From contig OX579637.1 of NCBI GenBank assembly GCA_951230915.1, positions 22,506,001-22,570,000 on the forward strand: 64,000 nucleotides of DNA. The letters run 5' to 3'. The notes under the pieces were generated by a model. The model saw nothing but the letters and a program-made list of their open reading frames with translations. It was not told the origin of the DNA and searched no databases. The translations under genes were made by a program, and so were the position numbers. Below are positions 25,400-38,944 of the stretch, piece by piece (positions within the stretch are counted from its first letter, which is position 1; the number at the start of each line of letters is the position of its first letter). This DNA is from Antitrichia curtipendula (lineage: Eukaryota; Streptophyta; Bryopsida; Hypnales; Leucodontaceae).

Positions 25400-28300
25400 T
25401 AAATGAAATGGGTGGTGATTTGCATGGGGCCATGGATTTGATAGTAATGGAAAGAATATTTCCAACTTGTACATTTTTTTTAATTTGTAACGTGCACTTA
25501 TTTAGTGAGTCATGGATTTGTCATTCTCTAGAATACAGGGCTGGACCATTCTTCTGTGCTTCCAATACAAATTTTAAAAAATGGGTGGTGATTTGCATGG
25601 GGCCATGGATTTGATAGTAATGGAAAGAGTATTTCCAACTTGTACATTTTTTAAAATTTGTAACGTGCACTTATTTAGTGAGTCATGCATTTGTCATTCT
25701 CTAAAATACAGGGCTGGACCACTCTTCTGTGGTTCCAATACAATATTAAAAAAAATGGGTGGTGATTTGCATGGGCCATGGATTTGATAGTAATGGAAAG
25801 AATATTTCCAACTTGTACATTTTTTTTAATTTGTAACGTGTTCTTATTTAGTGAGTCATGCATTTGTCAATCTCTAAAATACAGGGCTGGACCATTCTTC
25901 TGTGGTTCCAATACAAATTTAAGAAAATGGGTGGTGATTTGCATGGGGCCATGGATTTGATAGTAATGGAAAGAATATTTCCAACTTGTACATTTTTTTT
26001 AATTTGTAACGTGCACTTATTTAGTGAGTCATGCATTTGTCATTCTCTAAAATACAGGGCTGGACCATTCTTCTGTGGTTCCAATACAAATTTAAAAAAA
26101 TGGGTGGTGATTTGCATGGGCCATGGATTTGATAGTAATGGAAAGAATATTTCCAACTTGTACATTTTTTTAAATTTGTAGCGTGCACTTATTTAGTGAG
26201 TCATGCATTTGTCATTCTCTAAAATACAGGGCTGGAACATTTTGTTGCGTTTCCAATACAAGTTAAATGAAATGGGTGGTGATTTGCATGGGGCCATGGA
26301 TTTGATAGTAATGGAAAGAATATTTCCAACTTGTAATTTTTTTTAAATTTGTAGCGTGCACTTATTTAGTGAGTCATGCATTTGTCATTCTCTAAAATAC
26401 AGGGCTGGAACATTCTGTTGCGGTTCCAATACAAATTAAGAAAAATGGGTGGTGATTTGCATGGGGCCATGGATTTGATAGTAATGGAAAGAATATTTTC
26501 AATTTGTACATTTTTTTAAATTTGTAGCGTGCACTTATTTAGCGAGTCATGCATTGGTCATTCTCTAAAATACAAGGCTGGTCCATTCTGTTGCGGTTCC
26601 AATACAAATTAAGAAAAATGGGTGGTGATTTGCATGGGGCCATGGATTTGATAGTAATGGAAAGAATATTTCCAACTTGTACATTTTTTTAAATTTGTAA
26701 CGTGCACTTATTTAGTGAGTCATGCATTTGTCATTCTCTAAAATACAGGGCTGGACCACTCTTCTGTGGTTCCAATACAATATTAAAAAAAATGGGTGGT
26801 GATTTGCATGGGCCATGGATTTGATAGTAATGGAAAGAATATTTCCAACTTGTACATTTTTTTTAATTTGTAACGTGTTCTTATTTAGTGAGTCATGCAT
26901 TTGTCAATCTCTAAAATACAGGGCTGGAACATTCTTCTGTGGTTCCAATACAAATTTAAGAAAATGGGTGGTGATTTGCATGGGGCCATGGATTTGATAG
27001 TAATGGAAAGAATATTTCCAACTTGTACATTTTTTTTAATTTGTAACGTGCACTTATTTAGTGAGTCATGCATTTGTCATTCTCTAAAATACAGGGCTGG
27101 ACCACTCTTCTGTGGTTCCAATACAATATTAAAAAAATGGGTGGTGATTTGCATGGGGCCATGGATTTGATAGTAATGGAAAGAGTATTTCCAACTTGTA
27201 CATTTTTTAAAATTTGTAACGTGCACTTATTTAGTGAGTCATGCATTTGTCATTCTCTAAAATACAGGGCTGGACCACTCTTCTGTGGTTCCAATACAAT
27301 ATTAAAAAAAATGGGTGGTGATTTGCATGGGCCATGGATTTGATAGTAATGGAAAGAATATTTCCAACTTGTACATTTTTTTTAATTTGTAACGTGTTCT
27401 TATTTAGTGAGTCATGCATTTGTCAATCTCTAAAATACAGGGCTGGACCATTCTTCTGTGGTTCCAATACAAATTTAAGAAAATGGGTGGTGATTTGCAT
27501 GGGGCCATGGATTTGATAGTAATGGAAAGAATATTTCCAACTTGTACATTTTTTTTAATTTGTAACGTGCACTTATTTAGTGAGTCATGCATTTGTCATT
27601 CTCTAAAATACAGGGCTGGACCATTCTTCTGTGGTTCCAATACAAATTTAAAAAAATGGGTGGTGATTTGCATGGGCCATGGATTTGATAGTAATGGAAA
27701 GAATATTTCCAACTTGTACATTTTTTTAAATTTGTAGCGTGCACTTATTTAGTGAGTCATGCATTTGTCATTCTCTAAAATACAGGGCTGGAACATTCTG
27801 TTGCGGTTCCAATACAAATTAAGAAAAATGGGTGGTGATTTGCATGGGGCCATGGATTTGATAGTAATGGAAAGAATATTTTCAATTTGTACATTTCTTT
27901 AAATTTGTAGCGTGCACTTATTTAGCGAGTCATGCATTGGTCATTCTCTAAAATACAAGGCTGGTCCATTCTGTTGCGGTTCCAATAAATATTAAGAAAA
28001 ATGGGTGGTGATTTGCATGGGGCCATGGATTTGATAGTAATGGAAAGAATATTTCCAACTTGTACATTTTTTTAAATTTGTAGCGTGCACTTATTTAGTG
28101 AGTCATGAATTTGTCATTCTCTAAAATACAGGGCTGGAACATTTTGTTGCGTTTCCAATACAAATTAAAAGAAATGGGTGGTGATTTGCATGGGGCCATG
28201 GATTTGATAGTAATGGAAAGAATATTTTCAATTTGTACATTTTTTTAAATTTGTAGCGTGCACTTATTTAGTGAGTCATGCATTTGTCATTCTCTAAAAT

Positions 28301-31300
28301 ACAGGGCTGGAACATTCTGTTGCGGTTCCAATACAAATTCAGAAAAATGGGTGGTGATTTGCATGGGCCATGGAATTGATAGTAATGGAAAGAGTATTTC
28401 CAACTTGTACATTTTTTTAAATTTGTAGCGTGCACTTATTTAGTGAGTCATGCATTTGTCATTCTCTAAAATACAGGGCTGGAACATTTTGTTGCGGTTC
28501 CAATACAAGTTAAATGAAATGGGTGGTGATTTGCATGGGGCCATGGATTTGATAGTAATGGAAAGAGTATTTCCAACTTGTACATTTTTTTTAATTTGTA
28601 ACGTGCACTTATTTAGTGAGTCATGCATTTGTCATTCTCTAAAATACAGGGCTGGACCACTCTGTTGCGGTTCCAATACAAATTAAATGAAATGGGTGGT
28701 GATTTGCATGGGGCCATGGATTTGATAGTAATGGAAAGAATATTTTCAGTTTGTACATTTTTTTAAATTTGTAGCGTGCACTTATTTAGTGAGTCATGCA
28801 TTTGTCATTCTCTAAAATACAGGGCTGGAACATTTTGTTGCGTTTTTAATACAAGTTAAATGAAATGGGTGGTGATTTGCATGGGGCCATGGATTTGATA
28901 GTAATGGAAAGAATATTTCCAACTTGTACATTTTTTTTAATTTGTAACGTGCACTTATTTAGTGAGTCATGAATTTGTCATTCTCTAGAATACAGGGCTG
29001 GACCATTCTTCTGTGGTTCCAATACAAATTTAAAAAAATGGGTGGTGATTTGCATGGGGCCATGGATTTGATAGTAATGGAAAGAGTATTTCCAACTTGT
29101 ACATTTTTTAAAATTTGTAACGTGCACTTATTTAGTGAGTCATGCATTTGTCATTCTCTAAAATACAGGGCTGGACCACTCTTCTGTGGTTCCAATACAA
29201 TATTAAAAAAAATGGGTGGTGATTTGCATGGGCCATGGATTTGATAGTAATGGAAAGAATATTTCCAACTTGTACATTTTTTTTAATTTGTAACGTGTTC
29301 TTATTTAGTGAGTCATGCATTTGTCAATCTCTAAAATACAGGGCTGGACCATTCTTCTGTGGTTCCAATACAAATTTAAGAAAATGGGTGGTGATTTGCA
29401 TGGGGCCATGGATTTGATAGTAATGGAAAGAATATTTCCAACTTGTACATTTTTTTTAATTTGTAACGTGCACTTATTTAGTGAGTCATGCATTTGTCAT
29501 TCTCTAAAATACAGGGCTGGACCATTCTTCTGTGGTTCCAATACAAATTTAAAAAAATGGGTGGTGATTTGCATGGGCCATGGATTTGATAGTAATGGAA
29601 AGAATATTTCCAACTTGTACATTTCTTTAAATTTGTAGCGTGCACTTATTTAGTGAGTCATGCATTTGTCATTCTCTAAAATACAGGGCTGGAACATTTT
29701 GTTGCGTTTCCAATACAAGTTAAATGAAATGGGTGGTGATTTGCATGGGGCCATGGATTTGATAGTAATGGAAAGAATATTTCCAACTTGTACTTTTTTT
29801 TAAATTTGTAGCGTGCACTTATTTAGTGAGTCATGCATTTGTCATTCTCTAAAATACAGGGCTGGAACATTCTGTTGCGGTTCCAATACAAATTAAGAAA
29901 AATGGGTGGTGATTTGCATGGGGCCATGGATTTGATAGTAATGGAAAGAATATTTTCAATTTGTACATTTTTTTAAATTTGTAGCGTGCACTTATTTAGC
30001 GAGTCATGCATTGGTCATTCTCTAAAATACAAGGCTGGTCCATTCTGTTGCGGTTCCAATACAAATTAAGAAAAATGGGTGGTGATTTGCATGGGGCCAT
30101 GGATTTGATAGTAATGGAAAGAATATTTCCAACTTGTACATTTTTTTAAATTTGTAACGTGCACTTATTTAGTGAGTCATGAATTTGTCATTCTCTAAAA
30201 TACAGGGCTGGAACATTTTGTTGCGTTTCCAATACAAATTAAAAGAAATGGGTGGTGATTTGCATGGGGCCATGGATTTGATAGTAATGGAAAGAATATT
30301 TTCAATTTGTACATTTTTTTAAATTTGTAGCGTGCACTTATTTAGTGAGTCATGCATTTGTCATTCTCTAAAATACAGGGCTGGAACATTCTGTTGCGGT
30401 TCCAATACAAATTCAGAAAAATGGGTGGTGATTTGCATGGGCCATGGATTTGATAGTAATGGAAAGAGTATTTCCAACTTGTACATTTTTTTAAATTTGT
30501 AGCGTGCACTTATTTAGTGAGTCATGCATTTGTCATTCTCTAAAATACAGGGCTGGAACATTTTGTTGCGTTCCCAATACAAGTTAAATGAAATGGGTGG
30601 TGATTTGCATGGGGCCATGGATTTGATAGTAATGGAAAGAGTATTTCCAACTTGTACATTTTTTTTAATTTGTAACGTGCACTTATTTAGTGAGTCATGC
30701 ATTTGTCATTCTCTAAAATACAGGGCTGGACCACTCTTCTGTGGTTCCAATACAATATTAAAAAAATGGGTGGTGATTTGCATGGGGCCATGGATTTGAT
30801 AGTAATGGAAAGAGTATTTCCAACTTGTACATTTTTTAAAATTTGTAACGTGCACTTATTTAGTGAGTCATGCATTTGTCATTCTCTAAAATACAGGGCT
30901 GGACCACTCTTCTGTGGTTCCAATACAATATTAAAAAAAATGGGTGGTGATTTGCATGGGCCATGGATTTGATAGTAATGGAAAGAATATTTCCAACTTG
31001 TACATTTTTTTTAATTTGTAACGTGTTCTTATTTAGTGAGTCATGCATTTGTCAATCTCTAAAATACAGGGCTGGAACATTCTTCTGTGGTTCCAATACA
31101 AATTTAAGGAAATGGGTGGTGATTTGCATGGGGCCATGGATTTGATAGTAATGGAAAGAATATTTCCAACTTGTACATTTTTTTTAATTTGTAACGTGCA
31201 CTTATTTAGTGAGTCATGCATTTGTCATTCTCTAAAATACAGGGCTGGACCATTCTTCTGTGGTTCCAATACAAATTTAAAAAAATGGGTGGTGATTTGC

Positions 31301-31400
31301 ATGGGCCATGGATTTGATAGTAATGGAAAGAATATTTCCAACTTGTACATTTTTTTAAATTTGTAGCGTGCACTTATTTAGTGAGTCATGCATTTGTCAT
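25400..31400. repeat. Region of recurring TTCTTA cassettes alternating with A-type islands
   Basis: The GTAACGTGTTCTTA/GTCAATCTC unit occurs at about 25,837, 26,874, 27,393, 29,294 and 31,022. Gaps are about 1,037, 519, 1,901 and 1,728 bp (6, 3, 11 and 10 monomers). Each is preceded by a T6-AAAATTTG or A-form unit and a unit with one extra A plus one fewer G. After most copies an A-type island follows, often containing the GCATTGGTC/ACAAGGCTGGTCC marker (about 26,541, 27,925 and 30,000). Cassette order is conserved while spacing is not, so there is no fixed higher-order period here. Confidence 0.75.
28570..30810. repeat. 2.24-kb block shared with 38,945-41,185, copy 1
   Basis: Unit-by-unit correspondence holds at an offset of about 10,375 bp (60 monomers minus 5). 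Shared order: ACCACTCTGTTGCGG, TTTTCAGTTTG, GTGAGTCATGAATTTG, T6-AAAATTTG, the extra-A unit, GTGTTCTTA, the one-G-short unit with a T3-C-T3 tract, GCGAGTC/GCATTGGTC, and a tail ATTCAGAAAAATGG. Differences include TCTCTAGAATAC at about 28,985 here and GCGGTACCAAT at about 40,428 in the partner. Confidence 0.75.
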
Positions 31401-31439
31401 TCTCTAAAATACAGGGCTGGAACATTCTGTTGCGGTTCC

Positions 31440-32820
31440 AATACAAATTAAGAAAAATGGGTGGTGATTTGCATGGGGCCATGGATTTGATAGTAATGGA
31501 AAGAATATTTTCAATTTGTACATTTTTTTAAATTTGTAGCGTGCACTTATTTAGCGAGTCATGCATTGGTCATTCTCTAAAATACAAGGCTGGTCCATTC
31601 TGTTGCGGTTCCAATACAAATTAAGAAAAATGGGTGGTGATTTGCATGGGGCCATGGATTTGATAGTAATGGAAAGAATATTTCCAACTTGTACATTTTT
31701 TTAAATTTGTAGCGTGCACTTATTTAGTGAGTCATGAATTTGTCATTCTCTAAAATACAGGGCTGGAACATTTTGTTGCGTTTCCAATACAAATTAAAAG
31801 AAATGGGTGGTGATTTGCATGGGGCCATGGATTTGATAGTAATGGAAAGAATATTTTCAATTTGTACATTTTTTTAAATTTGTAGCGTGCACTTATTTAG
31901 TGAGTCATGCATTTGTCATTCTCTAAAATACAGGGCTGGAACATTCTGTTGCGGTTCCAATACAAATTCAGAAAAATGGGTGGTGATTTGCATGGGCCAT
32001 GGATTTGATAGTAATGGAAAGAGTATTTCCAACTTGTACATTTTTTTAAATTTGTAGCGTGCACTTATTTAGTGAGTCATGCATTTGTCATTCTCTAAAA
32101 TACAGGGCTGGAACATTTTGTTGCGTTTCCAATACAAGTTAAGAAAAATGGGTGGTGATTTGCATGGGGCCATGGATTTGATAGTAATGGAAAGAATATT
32201 TTCAATTTGTACATTTTTTTAAATTTGTAGCGTGCACTTATTTAGCGAGTCATGCATTGGTCATTCTCTAAAATACAAGGCTGGTCCATTCTGTTGCGGT
32301 TCCAATACAAATTAAGAAAAATGGGTGGTGATTTGCATGGGGCCATGGATTTGATAGTAATGGAAAGAATATTTCCAACTTGTACATTTTTTTAAATTTG
32401 TAGCGTGCACTTATTTAGTGAGTCATGAATTTGTCATTCTCTAAAATACAGGGCTGGAACATTTTGTTGCGTTTCCAATACAAATTAAAAGAAATGGGTG
32501 GTGATTTGCATGGGGCCATGGATTTGATAGTAATGGAAAGAATATTTTCAATTTGTACATTTTTTTAAATTTGTAGCGTGCACTTATTTAGTGAGTCATG
32601 CATTTGTCATTCTCTAAAATACAGGGCTGGAACATTCTGTTGCGGTTCCAATACAAATTCAGAAAAATGGGTGGTGATTTGCATGGGCCATGGATTTGAT
32701 AGTAATGGAAAGAGTATTTCCAACTTGTACATTTTTTTAAATTTGTAGCGTGCACTTATTTAGTGAGTCATGCATTTGTCATTCTCTAAAATACAGGGCT
32801 GGAACATTTTGTTGCGTTTC
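31440..32820. repeat. 4-mer duplication (692 bp), A-family
   Basis: Four A-type units at about 31,440-32,130 recur at 32,132-32,820 at an offset of 692 bp (4 x 173). Both copies contain the GCGAGTC/GCATTGGTC/ACAAGGCTGGTCC marker (about 31,553 and 32,245), the GTGAGTCATGAATTTG unit, the TTTTCAATTTG unit, and a tail ATTCAGAAAAATGG followed by a one-G-short unit with AGTATTTCC (about 31,990 and 32,682). The junction unit has a hybrid tail GTTAAGAAAAATGG (about 32,137), consistent with the crossover point. Confidence 0.8.
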
Positions 32821-34139
32821 CAATACAAGTTAAATGAAATGGGTGGTGATTTGCATGGGGCCATGGATTTGATAGTAATGGAAAGAGTATTTCCAACTTG
32901 TACATTTTTTTTAATTTATAACGTGCACTTATTTAGTGAGTCATGCATTTGTCATTCTCTAAAATACAGGGCTGGACCACTCTTCTGTGGTTCCAATACA
33001 ATATTAAAAAAATGGGTGGTGATTTGCATGGGGCCATGGATTTGATAGTAATGGAAAGAATATTTCCAACTTGTACATTTTTTTAAATTTGTAACGTGCA
33101 CTTATTTAGTGAGTCATGCATTTGTCATTCTCTAAAATACAGGGCTGGACCATTCTTCTGTGGTTCCAATACAAATTAAAAGAAATGGGTGGTGATTTGC
33201 ATGGGGCCATGGATTTGATAGTAATGGAAAGAATATTTCCAACTTGTACATTTTTTTTAATTTGTAACGTGCACTTATTTAGTGAGTCATGCATTTGTCA
33301 TTCTCTAAAATACAGGGCTGGACCATTCTTCTGTGGTTCCAATACAAATTTAAAAAAATGGGTGGTGATTTGCATGGGGCCATGGATTTGATAGTAATGG
33401 AAAGAGTAATTCCAACTTGTACATTATTTTTTATTTATAACGTGCACTTATTTAGTGAGTCATGCATTTGTCATTCTCTAAAATACAGGGCTGGAACATT
33501 CTGTTGCGGTTCCAATACAAATTAAAAGAAATGGGTGGTGATTTGCATGGGGCCATGGATTTGATAGTAATGGAAAGAATATTTTCAACTTGTACATTTT
33601 TTTAAATTTGTAGCGTGCACTTATTTAGTGAGTCATGCATTTGTCATTCTCTAAAATACAGGGCTGGAACATTTTGTTGCGTTTCCAATACAAGTTAAAT
33701 GAAATGGGTGGTGATTTGCATGGGGCCATGGATTTGATAGTAATGGAAAGAGTATTTCCAACTTGTACATTTTTTTTAATTTGTAACGTGCACTTATTTA
33801 GTGAGTCATGCATTTGTCATTCTCTAAAATACAGGGCTGGACCATTCTTCTGTGGTTCCAATACAAATTTAAAAAAATGGGTGGTGATTTGCATGGGGCC
33901 ATGGACATGATAGTAATGGAAAGAGTATTTCCAACTTGTACATTTTCTTTAATTTGTAACGTGACCTTATTTAGTGAGTCATGCATTTGTCATTCTCTAA
34001 AATACAGGGCTGGACCATTCTTCTGTGCTTCCAATACAAATTTAAAAAAATGGGTGGTGATTTGCATGGGGCCATGGATTTGATAGTAATGGAAAGACTA
34101 ATTCCAACTTGTACATTATTTTTTATTTATAACGTGCAC

Positions 34140-37100
34140 TTATTTAGTGAGTCATGCATTTGTCATTCTCTAAAATACAGGGCTGGACCACTCTTCTGTG
34201 GTTCCAATACAATATTAAAAAAATGGGTGGTGATTTGCATGGGGCCATGGATTTGATAGTAATGGAAAGAATATTTCCAACTTGTACATTTTTTTTAATT
34301 TGTAACGTGCACTTATTTAGTGAGTCATGCATTTGTCATTCTCTAAAATACAGGGCTGGACCATTCTTCTGTGGTTCCAATACAAATTTTAAAAAATGGG
34401 TGGTGATTTGCATGGGGCCATGGATTTGATAGTAATGGAAAGAATATTTCCAACTTGTACATTTTTTTAAATTTGTAACGTGCACTTATTTAGTGAGTCA
34501 TGCATTTGTCATTCTCTAAAATACAGGGCTGGACCATTCTTCTGTGCTTCCAATACAAATTTTAAAAAATGGGTGGTGATTTGCATGGGGCCACGGATTT
34601 GATAGTAATGGAAAGAATATTTCCAACTTGTACATTTTTTTTAATTTGTAACGTGCACTTATTTAGTGAGTCATGCATTTGTCATTCTCTAAAATACAGG
34701 GCTGGACCACTCTTCTGTGGTTCCAATACAATATTAAAAAAATGGGTGGTGATTTGCATGGGGCCATGGATTTGATAGTAATGGAAAGAATATTTCCAAC
34801 TTGTACATTTTTTTTAATTTGTAACGTGCACTTATTTAGTGAGTCATGCATTTGTCATTCTCTAAAATACAGGGCTGGACCATTCTTCTGTGGTTCCAAT
34901 ACAAATTTTAAAAAATGGGTGGTGATTTGCATGGGGCCATGGATTTGATAGTAATGGAAAGAATATTTCCAACTTGTACATTTTTTTTCATTTGTAACGT
35001 GCACTTATTTAGTGAGTCATGCATTTGTCATTCTCTAAAATACAGGGCTGGACCATTCTTCTGTGCTTCCAATACAAATTTAAAAAAATGGGTGGTGATT
35101 TGCATGGGGCCATGGATTTGATAGTAATGGAAAGACTAATTCCAACTTGTACATTATTTTTTATTTATAACGTGCACTTATTCAGTGAGTCATGCATTTG
35201 TCATTCTCTAAAATACAGGGCTGGAACATTTTGTTGCGTTTTTAATACAAGTTAAATGAAATGGGTGGTGATTTGCATGGGGCCATGGATTTGATAGTAA
35301 TGGAAAGAATATTTCCAACTTGTACATTTTTTTTAATTTGTAACGTGCACTTATTTAGTGAGTCATGCATTTGTCATTCTCTAAAATACAGGGCTGGAAC
35401 ATTTTGTTGCGTTTCCAATACAAGTTAAATGAAATGGGTGGTGATTTGCATGGGGCCATGGATTTGATAGTAATGGAAAGAATATTTCCAACTTGTACTT
35501 TTTTTTTAATTTGTAACGTGCACTTATTTAGTGAGTCATGCATTTGTCATTCTCTAAAATACAGGGCTGGACCACTCTTCTGTGGTTCCAATACAATATT
35601 AAAAAAATGGGTGGTGATTTGCATGGGGCCATGGATTTGATAGTAATGGAAAGAATATTTCCAACTTGTACATTTTTTTTAATTTGTAACGTGCACTTAT
35701 TTAGTGAGTCATGCATTTGTCATTCTCTAAAATACAGGGCTGGACCATTCTTCTGTGCTTCCAATACAAATTTTAAAAAATGGGTGGTGATTTGCATGGG
35801 GCCACGGATTTGATAGTAATGGAAAGAATATTTCCAACTTGTACATTTTTTTTAATTTGTAACGTGCACTTATTTAGTGAGTCATGCATTTGTCATTCTC
35901 TAAAATACAGGGCTGGACCACTCTTCTGTGGTTCCAATACAATATTAAAAAAATGGGTGGTGATTTGCATGGGGCCATGGATTTGATAGTAATGGAAAGA
36001 ATATTTCCAACTTGTACATTTTTTTTAATTTGTAACGTGCACTTATTTAGTGAGTCATGCATTTGTCATTCTCTAAAATACAGGGCTGGACCATTCTTCT
36101 GTGGTTCCAATACAAATTTTAAAAAATGGGTGGTGATTTGCATGGGGCCATGGATTTGATAGTAATGGAAAGAATATTTCCAACTTGTACATTTTTTTTC
36201 ATTTGTAACGTGCACTTATTTAGTGAGTCATGCATTTGTCATTCTCTAAAATACAGGGCTGGACCATTCTTCTGTGGTTCCAATACAAATTTTAAAAAAT
36301 GGGTGGTGATTTGCATGGGGCCATGGATTTGATAGTAATGGAAAGACTAATTCCAACTTGTACATTATTTTTTATTTATAACGTGCACTTATTCAGTGAG
36401 TCATGCATTTGTCATTCTCTAAAATACAGGGCTGGAACATTTTGTTGCGTTTCTAATACAAGTTAAATGAAATGGGTGGTGATTTGCATGGGGCCATGGA
36501 TTTGATAGTAATGGAAAGAATATTTCCAACTTGTACATTTTTTTTAATTTGTAACGTGCACTTATTTAGTGAGTCATGCATTTGTCATTCTCTAAAATAC
36601 AGGGCTGGAACATTTTGTTGCGTTTCCAATACAAGTTAAATGAAATGGGTGGTGATTTGCATGGGGCCATGGATTTGATAGTAATGGAAAGAATATTTCC
36701 AACTTGTACTTTTTTTTTAATTTGTAACGTGCACTTATTTAGTGAGTCATGCATTTGTCATTCTCTAAAATACAGGGCTGGACCACTCTTCTGTGGTTCC
36801 AATACAATATTAAAAAAATGGGTGGTGATTTGCATGGGGCCATGGATTTGATAGTAATGGAAAGAATATTTCCAACTTGTACATTTTTTTTAATTTGTAA
36901 CGTGCACTTATTTAGTGAGTCATGCATTTGTCATTCTCTAAAATACAGGGCTGGACCATTCTTCTGTGGTTCCAATACAAATTTTAAAAAATGGGTGGTG
37001 ATTTGCATGGGGCCATGGATTTGATAGTAATGGAAAGAATATTTCCAACTTGTACATTTTTTTAAATTTGTAACGTGCACTTATTTAGTGAGTCATGCAT

Positions 37101-37890
37101 TTGTCATTCTCTAAAATACAGGGCTGGACCATTCTTCTGTGCTTCCAATACAAATTTTAAAAAATGGGTGGTGATTTGCATGGGGCCACGGATTTGATAG
37201 TAATGGAAAGAATATTTCCAACTTGTACATTTTTTTTAATTTGTAACGTGCACTTATTTAGTGAGTCATGCATTTGTCATTCTCTAAAATACAGGGCTGG
37301 ACCACTCTTCTGTGGTTCCAATACAATATTAAAAAAATGGGTGGTGATTTGCATGGGGCCATGGATTTGATAGTAATGGAAAGAATATTTCCAACTTGTA
37401 CATTTTTTTTAATTTGTAACGTGCACTTATTTAGTGAGTCATGCATTTGTCATTCTCTAAAATACAGGGCTGGACCATTCTTCTGTGGTTCCAATACAAA
37501 TTTTAAAAAATGGGTGGTGATTTGCATGGGGCCATGGATTTGATAGTAATGGAAAGAATATTTCCAACTTGTACATTTTTTTTCATTTGTAACGTGCACT
37601 TATTTAGTGAGTCATGCATTTGTCATTCTCTAAAATACAGGGCTGGACCATTCTTCTGTGCTTCCAATACAAATTTAAAAAAATGGGTGGTGATTTGCAT
37701 GGGGCCATGGATTTGATAGTAATGGAAAGACTAATTCCAACTTGTACATTATTTTTTATTTGTAACGTGCACTTATTTAGTGAGTCATGCATTTGTCATT
37801 CTCTAAAATACAGGGCTGGACCATTCTTCTGTGGTTCCAATACAAATTTAAAAAAATGGGTGGTGATTTGCATGGGGCCATGGATTTGAT
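34140..37890. repeat. 7-mer/8-mer higher-order repeat (1,211 and 1,384 bp)
   Basis: The series GGGGCCACGG, ACCACTCTTCTG/AATATTAAAA, ACCATTCTTCTG/ATTTTAAAAAATGG, T8-CATTTG, ACTAATTCC/TTATTTATAACG and GTTAAATGAAATGG recurs. The GGGGCCACGG unit sits at 34,601, 35,812 and 37,196, giving steps of 1,211 (7 units) and 1,384 (8 units). The rare CTTATTCAGTGAG occurs at about 35,183 and 36,394, also 1,211 apart. Units at 34.14-35.1 kb match 36.74-37.7 kb at 2,595 bp (15 units). The extra unit in the longer period is an A-tract unit with GTAACG near 37,060. Confidence 0.8.
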
Positions 37891-38944
37891 AGTAATGGAA
37901 AGAATATTTCCAACTTGTACATTTTTTTTCATTTGTAACGTGCACTTATTTAGTGAGTCATGCATTTGTCATTCTCTAAAATACAGGGCTGGAACATTCT
38001 GTTGCGGTTCCAATACAAATTAAAAGAAATGGGTGGTGATTTGCATGGGGCCATGGATTTGATAGTAATGGAAAGAATATTTCCAACTTGTACATTTTTT
38101 TTCATTTGTAGCGTGCACTTATTTAGTGAGTCATGCATTTGTCATTCTCTAAAATACAGGGCTGGAACATTTTGTTGCGTTTTTAATACAAGTTAAATGA
38201 AATGGGTGGTGATTTGCATGGGGCCATGGATTTGATAGTAATGGAAAGAGTATTTCCAACTTGTACATTTTTTTTAATTTGTAACGTGCACTTATTTAGT
38301 GAGTCATGCATTTGTCATTCTCTAAAATACAGGGCTGGACCATTCTTCTGTGCTTCCAATACAAATTTAAAAAAATGGGTGGTGATTTGCATGGGGCCAT
38401 GGATTTGATAGTAATGGAAAGACTAATTCCAACTTGTACATTATTTTTTATTTATAACGTGCACTTATTTAGTGAGTCATGCATTTGTCATTCTCTAAAA
38501 TACAGGGCTGGAACATTCTGTTGCGGTTCCAATACAAATTAAAAGAAATGGGTGGTGATTTGCATGGGGCCATGGATTTGATAGTAATGGAAAGAATATT
38601 TCCAACTTGTACAGTTTTTTAAATATGTAGCGTGCACTTATTTAGTGAGTCATGCATTTGTCATTCTCTAAAATACAGGGCTGGAACATTTTGTTGCGTT
38701 TTTAATACAAGTTAAATGAAATGGGTGGTGATTTGCATGGGGCCATGGATTTGATAGTAATGGAAAGAGTATTTCCAACTTGTACATTTTTTTTAATTTG
38801 TAACGTGCACTTATTTAGTGAGTCATGCATTTGTCATTCTCTAAAATACAGGGCTGGACCACTCTTCTGTGGTTCCAATACAAATTTAAAAAAATGGGTG
38901 GTGATTTGCATGGGGCCATGGATTTGATAGTAATGGAAAGAATA

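Noticed and set aside
32812..32828. A canonical CENP-B box
   Set aside because: Only 12 of 17 positions match, and essential bases TCG and GG are missing. It is kept only as a box-like finding.
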